Shown in pieces: positions 42,497 through 52,100 of a DNA stretch of 64,000 nt. Both the position numbers and the translations under genes were made by a program. The notes under the pieces were generated by a model, which was not told the origin of the DNA, searched no databases, and saw nothing but the letters and a program-made list of their open reading frames with translations. Source of the stretch: Aerococcus sp. Group 1 (GTDB lineage: Bacteria; Bacillota; Bacilli; Lactobacillales; Aerococcaceae); the NCBI RefSeq assembly GCF_000193205.1, contig NC_015278.1, positions 496,001-560,000 of the forward strand, written 5' to 3'. Every line of letters begins with the position of its first letter. Position 1 is the first letter of the stretch.

Positions 42497-42518
42497 AAAA
42501 CGCTTCTTAGCGTTTTTT
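42497..42518 (+). terminator. Intrinsic terminator interrupted by the IS element
   Basis: AAAACGC (42497-42503), loop TTCTTA, GCGTTTTTT (42510-42518). The IS begins at 42519, directly after the T-tract, and the last eight bases of this terminator (CGTTTTTT) are repeated on the far side of the IS. Confidence 0.75.
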
Positions 42519-44163
42519 GGTTCTCTGTCAAATAGTGTTGATAGGAATTTTTATAATTAATGTCATATCAGAAATGGTATGGCATTTTTTAATAGCTTCT
42601 GATAGGTGAAAAAGGGTACGATTAAAAGGCCTCTTGTTTCTTATTTTTTCGCCGTAGGCGAAGACAGAGAGTGAGAAAGCAATATTATAAATAATGAATA
42701 AATACCACAAAGATTATGCTGCTTCTGAAAAAGTGAGTGAACGAGGTTGGAAATCATTACATACCAAGCGAGAAGCCATTATTATACGTATTCTTAAATG
42801 ATCAAAACGATGGTAGCCATAACCTGTGCGCTTGATCAGTTTCGTTTTATTGTTCATTCCTTCTATTGGACCGTTAGACAAAGTATACGTTAAAGCTTCA
42901 CAAATACCTTCTTGATATCTTTCTAAGGTTTGAAAAATAGTTCGTACTCTACGTGGAAAAGTGTACTTCTTGACTTCAATGAGTAAGTCTTTAAATGACT
43001 GAATGTCATGGGTATAAATACTGTATTTTAGGCGATTAACATAGGTATAGGTACGTGACAATTCGGGAGATAAATTGATGAGGTAATCGACAATCATCTG
43101 TTCTGAAACGAGACCGTCAAAAAGTCGATGTGTATATAAGTTTTTATAGTCAAGTTCCCATTCATTTTTTAAAGGTAACTTCCATAACTGTTTTAATTTG
43201 CGATAATCACGTGGTGATTGATAGCGAATATGATTCATCAGTTGAATACGTACGGAGTTGATTGCCAGATTAAGATGTTGAATAACGTGAAAACGATCAA
43301 ATAGTATCTTTGCATTAGGGAAACAAGCGCGGATAACTTCAATATAAGGGCTATACATATCAATCGTAACTATTTTGACAGCTTGTCGACTTTTGTAAGA
43401 AAAACGCATAAAGTAGTGGATTAATTCGTTCTTTTGTCGATTTTCAACAATATCAATTAACCGATGGTTTAGGGGATCAATAAAAATAAAGCTCATCGCG
43501 CCACTAACATTTTTCACTGATTTAAATTCATCAAAAGAAAGGCACTGGGGCAAATAATTAAATTTAGGTAGTAATGCTTTCCCTCTTTCTTCTAGAAGAC
43601 GAATCACCGTCGATACAGAAACATTGTGTTGTTTACCGATAAGAGTCATCGCTATCGTTTCACTAAGAGCAAAAGTAATCGCAGTTTTTAGCGCTTTAGA
43701 AATATAGCAATTAGCTGCCACTATGGGGGTTTCAGTATTAAAAGTCCTTTGGCAGTGCTTACAAAAGAAACGTTGCTTTTTAAGACGCAAAGTAACGGGT
43801 TGACCTCCATTAATGGTCGTTAGTAAGATATCGCTTGAATAAAATCCATTTTTAACGATATCAGCTTGTGATTCGTTGATATGTCCGCAATGGGAACAGT
43901 GAGAAGGATGGTTAGTTAAGGTTCCAAAAATAACCTTATGAATGATATTATTTTTCTTTTCCTCCACTACTTTATCTTCAATTTCAATATTTTCATCTTT
44001 TATATTAAAGAGATTTTGTATACAATTAGATTGAGTCATGGAATCCGCCTTTCTGTGTTTTGGATTGTATTTTCAGTATAGGCCTTCCATGGCTTTTTGT
44101 GTATCAAAAAATGGTGCCAATGAAGAGCCGTTGGCTCCCATCAACACCAAATATTATAGAACC
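42519..44163 (-). mobile_element. ISL3-family insertion sequence with 8-bp target duplication
   Basis: 1,645 bases. The left end reads GGTTCTCTGTCAAATAGTGT and TGATAGGA. The reverse complement of the right end reads GGTTCTATAATATTTGGTGT and TGATGGGA, so the ends are imperfect inverted repeats of about 28 bases. The outer flanks are identical: CGTTTTTT at 42511-42518 and at 44164-44171. An 8-bp duplication is typical of ISL3. The single transposase gene is complete, so the copy may be active and recently inserted. There are about 195 bases of non-coding sequence inside the left end. Confidence 0.92.
42714..44039 (-). CDS. ISL3-family transposase
   Basis: 441 residues on the minus strand. The N-terminal zinc finger is visible as CSHCGH and later CKHCQR. 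A helix-turn-helix segment (TLIGKQHNVSVSTVIRLLEE) follows. The DDE-type catalytic core shows LSFDEFKSV and VTIDMYSPY, the RFHVIQHLN segment, and the late NGPIEGMNNKTKLIKRTGYGY with the catalytic Glu. Full family length with no internal stop. The protein cuts and inserts the flanking IS. Confidence 0.95.
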   Translation of the reverse strand: MTQSNCIQNLFNIKDENIEIEDKVVEEKKNNIIHKVIFGTLTNHPSHCSHCGHINESQADIVKNGFYSSDILLTTINGGQPVTLRLKKQRFFCKHCQRTFNTETPIVAANCYISKALKTAITFALSETIAMTLIGKQHNVSVSTVIRLLEERGKALLPKFNYLPQCLSFDEFKSVKNVSGAMSFIFIDPLNHRLIDIVENRQKNELIHYFMRFSYKSRQAVKIVTIDMYSPYIEVIRACFPNAKILFDRFHVIQHLNLAINSVRIQLMNHIRYQSPRDYRKLKQLWKLPLKNEWELDYKNLYTHRLFDGLVSEQMIVDYLINLSPELSRTYTYVNRLKYSIYTHDIQSFKDLLIEVKKYTFPRRVRTIFQTLERYQEGICEALTYTLSNGPIEGMNNKTKLIKRTGYGYHRFDHLRIRIIMASRLVCNDFQPRSLTFSEAA

Positions 44164-44176
44164 CGTTTTTTCTGAC

Positions 44177-44293
44177 TCTTCACTTCAATTTTAAAGAGAT
44201 GGTAGTACTAGTTATCAGTAAACTTTACCACATAGCATAATAACCATATCTTGCCCTTAGTGGCTACCTTTATCTTTAAGTTGAAGTGAGAGA
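44177..44293. repeat. 117-bp inverted-repeat element (MITE-like or hairpin)
   Basis: TCTTCACTTCAA (44177-44188) matches the reverse complement of TTGAAGTGAGAGA (44281-44293). The similarity extends inward for about 30 bases (TTTAAAGAGATGGTAG against CTTAAAGATAAAGGTAG). The inner part contains no gene. It stands eight bases from the IS target duplication. The shape fits a small non-autonomous element or a very long regulatory hairpin. Confidence 0.45.
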
Positions 44294-44477
44294 TTGATCA
44301 TCATGAACGCCGTTTAGTGTCTGAATAGTCAGACTAAAAAGTATCAGTAGGCGATGTGACCGATAAGGCTTTTTCTGAAGTCACACCATAGTTCGTGAGG
44401 ATTATGTAATAATCTGGCGAGAAATTCTAATAATCGTAAATATCAATCAATCGCATGATGTTTTAAGAGGAGATTTT
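44294..44477. other. Upstream region of the adhesin gene
   Basis: No gene seen. It contains the small dyad AGTGTCTGAATAGTCAGACT (44318-44337) and AT-rich sequence before the ribosome-binding site of the adhesin gene. No convincing -35/-10 pair could be chosen. Confidence 0.4.
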
Positions 44478-47400
44478 ATGGAAATATTTGCTAAAATAAT
44501 TAACCGTAAAAAACAAGAAAGTAGTAATAAAAAAATAAGGTACGGTATTCGGAAGCTTTCAATAGGTATAGTCTCTTGCGCATTGGGCTGCTGGATATTA
44601 GCGTCTAATGACACGGTTTATGCCCAAGGAAATACTCCAAATGCTAGCAGCCAAGTGACTGCGTCTACTGATAATCAAGCAGGAAAGTCAGAAGATCAAG
44701 CCAAAGTGACAAAGAATTCATCTAATGATAAGCCATTCGATGCCAACAAAGCTAATCAAGCGAAATTAGCTGCTAAGGAAAATAAGTCAGTTAATCGTGA
44801 AAATGAAAATAAGCTTTCGGTTAAGGCAAGTTCGGATGAAGAGGTTAAGCAGCCAGAAAAAAACGTTGTGAGTGTCAATAGTGATGATGTTAATAAGGAA
44901 ACGCCAAAACCAAGAAGTCAAGCTAACGGTGAAAATAATGATTTCACGCATCGTCCTATAAAGGAAGATGAAGGTAAGGCATCTTACTATGATGTTTCAG
45001 ATAAAGATTTAGCTAATTCTGAAGCAGTCAACACTAATAAGCCTAAAGAGATTAGTCATGATGTCCCTAAATTAGAATTAAATATCATTAAAGAAAATGA
45101 TAGTAAGACCCTGGAGGCTGTTGATGGAGAAGCATTGCCATTTAGTGCTTTCTTTGTCACACCTAAAGGAACTAAAGAGGGCGACACATTTACCCTAACA
45201 GTATCCGACAATTATAGTTTAAAAGGCATCGAACCTGAATCAAATCAAATCCCAGACATTGTTTCAGAAGATGCAGTAATTGCCAAAGGGAGAAAAGAAG
45301 GCAATAAAATTATCTATACCTTCACCAAAGCTATTAATGACAGACCACGAGCCTTTGCTGTCTTTTCTCTAACTGGCTTTGACAATAAAAAAGTGATCAA
45401 GAACTCTAGCAATCAAACTTTTAAGATCCAAGCTGGAGATAAGAGTGCCGTTAAAAACTTGTATGTCAATTATGGCCAACCTTATCGTAAGGGCAGACTT
45501 AATATCAATAGTCAATTTACTGAATGGAATAAAGATACCGGAGAATTTACTCAAGTTTTCTATGTGAATCCTAAGTCAGAAACAATTCGAAGTGGCTTAA
45601 ATGGTAGCTTTGAAAATAGCGTAGGTATGGTTGTTCATAATGGAGGTCGAGAGGCCAATAATATCTTGGGAGCGCCTAGTGATGTTTACTATGACGCAGA
45701 TAACACTAAAGTTGAAATCAAAAAAATTCCAAGAGGAACCAACTTACCTGATGCTGTCTATGAAGATCCTGTTGCAGGTGTTTTAGATAAAGATTCAGAA
45801 ATCAACTATAACAATGGACAACTTTACATTGATTTTAAGAAGAGACAAATTGATTCCCCATATGTGGTTGTAGTTAAATCAAAAGCTAAATCTCATAATG
45901 GTGTAGACTATAACCTCTATTCCAGCGGAGTATTACATGGTGACGATGGTATTCCAGGAGATATTTATAGCTGGGTAGAAAGCCACAATGTCATCCATAA
46001 TTTTAATGATAATGCCATGGGTGGTACAAAAAATGATGGCTATTTTGTCGAGCACCATATCTATTACACCAGAGTCAACGGCAAGATCGATAAGAGTCAA
46101 ACCTTCGAGATGAGTTCCAATACCCTTAAAGGTGGTAGAGATGATTATTATGTCACCAGCAAGCAAGAGTTTGAAGACTATAAATTCTCACATGTTGATC
46201 GGAAGAAATTAATTAATCGACCCAGATATAATGAGAATGGCGAGCCATTTGAAGACAGCTATACCCCCGGTAAGAAAAAGAAATTACCTATGTTTACTTT
46301 AGAGACATCAAAGAAGATAAGAAAGGTAGCTTCCAAGAACACCATATCTATCGGACTGTCGACGAAGATGGTAATGTAATTTCCACTGATGAGACCAAGG
46401 ATAACGAGGTAACTAGCGGTAAAGCCGACCAATCTTATACCACCTCGAAACAAGACAAGGATGGCTACAAGTTAGTTTCTGTCACACCAAGTAACGAAGA
46501 GTCTAAAAAGTTAGGTGTGAAATATGCTAAAGATGGCCAAGAAACTAAAGGAAATTATGTTGCTGATAAGAAATTGGAAGTGACCTACGTCTACGAACGT
46601 GTTCAAAAGACTAAAGGGAGTTTCCAAGAACATCATATTTATCGGACAGTTGATGAAGATGGAAACATCATTTCAACCGATGAGACTAAGGATAGTGAGG
46701 TAACTAGCGGAAAGAATGACCAAACATACACCACCTCAAAACAAGACAAGGATGGTTATAAGTTAGTTTCTGTCACACCAAGTAACGAAGAGTCTAAGAC
46801 TCTAGGTGTTAAATTCTCCAAAGAAGGCCAAGAAACAGAAGGAAATTATGTATCTGATAAGAAATTGGAAGTGACCTATGTCTACGAACGTGTTCAAAAG
46901 ACTAAGGGCAGTTTCCAAGAACACCATATCTACCGGACAGTGGATGAAGATGGTAAGGTGATTTCCACTGATGAGACCAAGGATAACGAGGTAACTAGCG
47001 GTAAAGCCGACCAATCTTATACCACCTCGAAACAAGACAAAGATGGATACAAGTTAGTTTCTGTCACACCAAGTAACGAAGAGTCTAAAAAGTTAGGCGT
47101 AAAATTTTCTAAAGATGGTCAAGAAACTAAAGGTAACTATGTTTCCGATAAGAAACTCGAAGTGACCTACGTCTACGAACGCGTCCAAAAGACCAAGGGG
47201 AGCTTCCAAGAACATCATATCTATCGGACAGTTGACGAAGATGGAAATATCATTTCGAACGATGAGACTAAAGACAACGAAGTCACAAGCGGTAAGTCTG
47301 ATCAAACATACACCACCTCAAAACAAGACAAAGAAGGCTACAAGCTAGTTTCAGTTACGCCAACAAATGAAGTATCCAAGACATCAGGGGTTAAATTCTC

Positions 47401-48811
47401 TAAGGATGGTCAAAAAACCAAAGGTAACTATGTTTCCGATAAGAAACTCGAAGTGACCTATGTCTATGAACGGGTTCAAAAGACTAAAGGTAGCTTCCAA
47501 GAACATCACATTTACCGGACTGTGGATGAAGATGGAAACGTCATTTCAACTGATGAGACCAAGGATAACGAGGTAACTAGCGGTAAAGCTGATCAAAGCT
47601 ACATTACTTCAAAACAAGACAAGGACGGTTACAAGTTAGTCTCAGTTACTCCAAGTAATGAAGACTCTAAGAAGTCTGGGGTTAAGTTCTCAAAAGACGG
47701 CCAAGAAACCAAAGGAAATTACGTTGCTGACAAGAAGTTAGAAGTTACCTATATCTACGAACGGGTTCAAAAGACTAAGGGCAGCTTCCAAGAACATCAT
47801 ATCTATCGGACAGTTGACGAAGATGGAAATATCATTTCGAACGATGAGACTAAAGACAACGAAGTCACAAGCGGTAAGTCTGATCAAACATACACCACCT
47901 CAAAACAAGACAAAGAAGGCTATAAGTTAGTTTCTGTTACTCCAAGTAATGAAGAGTCTAAAAAATCCGGCGTGAAATACGCTAAAGATGGCCAAGAAAC
48001 TAAAGGAAATTATGTATCTGATAAGAAATTGGAAGTGACCTATGTCTACGAACGTGTTCAAAAGACTAAGGGCAGTTTCCAAGAACACCATATCTACCGG
48101 ACAGTCGACGAAGATGGTAATGTGATTTCAACTGATGAGATTAAAGACAATGAAGTCACAACTGGTAAAGCTGACCAAACTTATACCACTTCAAAGCAAG
48201 ACAAGGACGACTACAAGCTGGTATCAGTTATTCCAAGTAATGAGGAATCCAAAAACTTAGGAGTAAAATTCTCAAAAGTCGGTCAAAGTACCAAAGGAAA
48301 TTATATTCCTGATAAGAAACTCGAGGTCACCTATATCTATGAACGCCTTCTAAAGATCCAAAAAACTATAGTAGAACACCATAGTCATCCAAAAGAGGAT
48401 AAAGATAAGAGGATTTCAACAAAGGAAAAGATCACTGATCACAGTCAAAAGATTGTTTTAGAACAGTCTAAAGTGTCTGTAAAGAAATCAACAGCTCAAA
48501 CAATTAAGCAATCGACTCTTCCAGCGTCAGCTCCAGCCACTCCAAAACTGACTACAGTAGAAGAGACAGCTGCTGGAACAAGAAGAGACACTCAAGAGTC
48601 AAGTGCTCACACCAACCTTCCTAAGACCGGTGTCGTTGCTGAGCCAGTAGCTATTGAAGCCTTACTCGTCCTAGCTGGAGCCTTATTGGCTATTCCAATT
48701 AAACGTAAAATAACCAATAAAAGTGACTGCAGAGACTATTTAGTATTCTTACTCCTAATCGATCTCAATCTATTTATAAGTTATAGATATGTATCGATCG
48801 TTTATATATAA
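44478..48811 (+). pseudogene. YSIRK/LPKTG MSCRAMM-like adhesin with 97-residue repeats, frameshifted
   Basis: ATG at 44478 after AAGAGGAG. The first frame runs to 46379; the second frame, needed for the repeats and anchor, runs to 48811. The protein has a YSIRK-type signal (YGIRKLSIGIVSCALG), an Asn/Lys/Glu-rich stretch to about residue 195, then a region (about 195-590) that resembles the Ig-like ligand-binding domains of SdrG/ClfA adhesins, with a YTFTKAIND motif like the MSCRAMM YTFTDYVD motif. Near 46273-46291 the frame must shift by -1: one added A in the five-A run of GGTAAGAAAAAGAAATT joins GKKKEITYVY to the repeats. Seven repeats of 97 residues (GSFQEHHIYRTVDEDG..) follow, then LPKTG, a membrane helix and KRK. 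As sequenced, the adhesin domain would be made without its wall anchor and released. Confidence 0.85.
46322..48358 (+). repeat. Seven tandem 291-bp repeats in the adhesin gene
   Basis: The string TTCCAAGAAC recurs with an exact 291-base period (46331, 46622, 46913, 47204 and on). Each unit encodes 97 residues: GSFQEHHIYRTVDEDG, then SGKxDQxYTTSKQDK, YKLVSVTPSNEESK, and KLEVTYVYERVQKTK. Copies are nearly identical; a degenerate eighth start follows. The pattern resembles MucBP-type stalk repeats that hold the ligand-binding head away from the wall. Confidence 0.92.
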
Positions 48812-48857
48812 TCTACTGTTTTATTTGTAGAAAGTTTTTCAAAACTTTTAATAACAT

Positions 48858-48905
48858 CCGCTCTCTCCTAGCGAGTAATATTAGCTCGGAAAGGGCGGTT
48901 TTTCT
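48858..48905 (+). terminator. Intrinsic terminator after the adhesin gene
   Basis: A long stem between CCGCTCTCTCC (from 48858) and GGAAAGGGCGG (to 48898) is followed by TTTTTC. The 301-base gap to the next gene holds this terminator and the next gene's promoter region. Confidence 0.75.
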
Positions 48906-49056
48906 TTGTTTCATCGCAAGAATGACTACTTACTAAAAATTTTCTTATAAAGTTTTAAAATAAGAATCAAAGAAAAACAATTTTGTTTATTTACATATAT
49001 TTTATTATAATTATTAAAAAGAAAAATTTTTTGTAGAATATGTTGTAAAAATCTTT

Positions 49057-49081
49057 TATAATAATAGCGCTAACATGTTAG
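49057..49081 (+). promoter_or_regulatory. -10 box and CTAACATGTTAG palindrome before the Rib-type gene
   Basis: TATAAT (49057-49062) is followed seven bases later by the perfect 12-base palindrome CTAACATGTTAG (49070-49081), which would sit at the transcription start. Such a place suits a repressor operator. The -35 is unclear. Confidence 0.4.
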
Positions 49082-49112
49082 AAAATATTATTTATTAAAA
49101 AGAGGAATGTTT

Positions 49113-52100
49113 ATGTTAAGTAAAAATAATCAACATGAGCAGATACGTAAGCGTAGTCAACGGAACTATCACTATGCTATCAAGAATCTTAAAATAGGTG
49201 TATTTTCAGTAGCTGTATCGGTAGGATTGAGTTTTCTAGGGCAAGGAGCTATTGTCCAAGCCGCTGAATTCCAAGCTGCTGACACGCTACCAAGTTCTGC
49301 TACTGTTGTCGATGAGAATGCTAAAGAAAATAAGAGCAGCCAAGTACAACCCGAAGCTGGTCACGCTGAAACGCCTGCTACCAATACACGAGCAAGCAAC
49401 AAGCCAGCTGAGGTTCAGCCAGAAGCGCAAAAACCAGCCCAAACTGGTCAAGCAGCCCCGGCTCAACCAGAAGCGTCAAAACCTGCTAAAGCTGAGCCTA
49501 CAGCTGAAGTTCAACCAGTATCTGACGAAAAAGAGAATAAAGTAAGTAATATAGAGAAGGCAGCTTCTCCACAAGCCGAAAAACCTGTTAAAGAAGTCGC
49601 TCAACCCGAAAAGGGAGATGAAAAACCTGCCCCTAAACAGGATGCAGCTTCCGAAAATTCTGAAGTTCGGGCTGTGAACTATGAGGGGGGATTCTGCCGT
49701 TACCTATACCTCATTAGATAAGGTACAATTACCAGAATATGCGGGTATCTTCTCACATGACTACTTTAACGAAGGAAAAAATGTGACAACTCAAGCAGAA
49801 ATCGCAGACTTTGTCAAAGAAGCGCTTAGAGATAAGGGATTGGGAGATGACGTTACCTATACCGTCGACAAGGCTTCCTTTGATCAAGCTCTTGCTAGGA
49901 CAGGAGGTCCATCTCGAGTTGAAAATAGCAGTGACATTACAGTTACTTTGAAACAAGGTAATGTAAGCAAGACCATCAAGGTAAGAGCCCTTTATTTCAG
50001 ACCTTCCTATACTTCATGGGAAAAAGACTTGACTAAAATTGAAACGCCACATTCTAAGCCTGATAAGAAAGACTATTATAAAAAAGATGATCATGTGCGT
50101 TCCAGCCACTCTTCCCATAATGCAGGGAAATTGAATGTTGCTGATCCAAACAACTACACCTTAACTGAAGCAGAAAAGAATAAAATTATTAATGACTTTA
50201 AGGCAGTTAATACGAACCTAGGCTTAAAGGATCCTAAATATTCGGTAGATGACAAGGGAAATCTAACAATTACTGAGGGTGACTTCTCTACGGTAATTCC
50301 GCGGGATTATTTTATTTCTAACTTTGGTTTTGTGAAGGATATCTTAGTCTTCCACAAAGAAGGTGTGAATGAAGCCTATCCACTGACCAATCCTATTAAA
50401 GTTCCAGTAAGAAATGACAAGGAATATAAAGACCTTTGGGGTGCTAATGGGACTGGTATTGGTAATAAGGGATACCCATCTAAATTCAAGTATGCCATTC
50501 AAAAAGACAAGGATGGAAATAAGTTCTTGGTTCTTTCGGGAACTTACAATAAATCGAATAATGAACCTCGTAAAAAAGATGGTAAATATGAGGTTTGGGG
50601 GAAATATGGTATTGGTAGTCACGCCGACAAACCCCAAGATTACTTCCAATCCTTCACTAATATTTTTAGGGTTCGTGTCTTACGGACTAAAAATGGCACA
50701 ATCATTAAGAATTTAGACACAGAAAAGATTACTCCTGAAGAACTTGAGAACGCAGTAGGAGTTGACTATAAAAAGTTAAATGCACTCAACTCTCCAGACG
50801 ATCCAAAAGGAACCACAGATGCACAAGTACGGGCCGCTGTTAAGGCTAGAATCACCGAAGAATTCGATGCTTCAGGATTAAAACATCAAATTGGGATCCA
50901 AAACTTTACCGGGAGAGCCATTGCTGATAAGCATAAGGTTAGTGACCGCTTCAATGAAGAGAATATTTCTAATGAATTTGTCGCAACCGCTATCTATTAC
51001 TCTGAAAAGATCAAGGAAACTCTGGTTAATGATCTTGCTAACTTAAATCCAAATGAAATTGCGTCCATCAAAGCCAAGATAAAAGAACGCAACAAGGCGC
51101 TTGGCCTAAGCGATGATGACATTATAGTTGACCAATCAGGGAATATTTCTATCCGTATTAAAGATCCAAACTCTAAAGAAAAAGACGGCAAGACGACAGT
51201 CAAATTCACGGAATCAGCGCCTTTAGTAACTGCTAGCTATCCAGAAAAGACCGTTCAAGCGGGGAATACAGTGACTTCAGCGATCACACCAAGTAAGAAG
51301 GATGATCCTAACTACAAATTCCCTGAAGGTACAAAATTTGAATTGCCAAGTGGTCAAGGGGCTAAGAATCCGGTTGGTTTAACCGTCGATCCTAAGACTG
51401 GTGAAATTACCTACAAGGCACCAGCTGATGCTGAAGAAAAGGATGTCGAGGGAACGATCAATGTGACCCTACCAGGTGAAGATAAGCCAACTCCTATTCC
51501 ATACCTCATCCATGTTCAACGCCCAAGTTACGCCAAAGTGAGATATGTAACTAGTGATGGCAAGGATATTGATCCTAAGTTCCGAGCAGAAGCTGAAGAC
51601 AAGTATCCAAGTGAGATTGAAGGCAAACGCGATAGTCGGGTAATCGAATACGCCGGGCAAAAGGACTTTGCTGCCCCTAAATTTGTTGGTTACGTCTTTG
51701 AAAGACCACAAGTTAACGGTCAAAATCAAAGCTTTAACCCACAAAAGAATGCTACCCTAGAACTTGTTTATAGAAAACTTGACGAAATCATTCCGGCTGA
51801 TTCCGGACAAGGCAAGCCTGACGGATACGTTAAGGTGACCTTTAAGGATGTTGAAGGCGGAAAATTAGACCAAGCTGATGCTGATAAGGTTTACTTCGTC
51901 AATCCAAAAGCGGGCGTCAAAATTTCTGAAGATGGCGCGAACTTAGTTGGCAAGGACAAGGACGGTAAAGAACAAAAAGTTGCTCTGCCAAAAGTTTCTC
52001 CCGATGAAAAATATGAGGTCAACTATCACAAACCTTCTGCTGATGAAACTACAACCTGGGCTTACGATAAATATGACCAAGTCGGTAAAGAAATTACAGA

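Larger units (their letters stand above)
41637..42510. other. AT-rich gene-poor stretch
   Basis: About 870 bases with no reading frame I can support. It contains the short open remnant at 41668-41829, a terminator at 42016-42049, a cre-like palindrome AGTAAGCGCTTTAA (42315-42328) and a strong ribosome-binding site AAAAAGGAGG (about 42394-42403). The frame after that site stops within three codons (TTG TTT AAT TAA). This looks like the remains of one or more lost genes with their signals still present. Confidence 0.45.

Noticed and set aside
42528..42710. 60-codon minus-strand frame at the left end of the IS
   Set aside because: It lies inside the terminal non-coding part of the ISL3 element after the transposase stop and has no convincing start.
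46322..48358. Tandem repeats as a CRISPR array
   Set aside because: The period is 291 bases, in frame and fully coding, with no spacers; it is a protein repeat.
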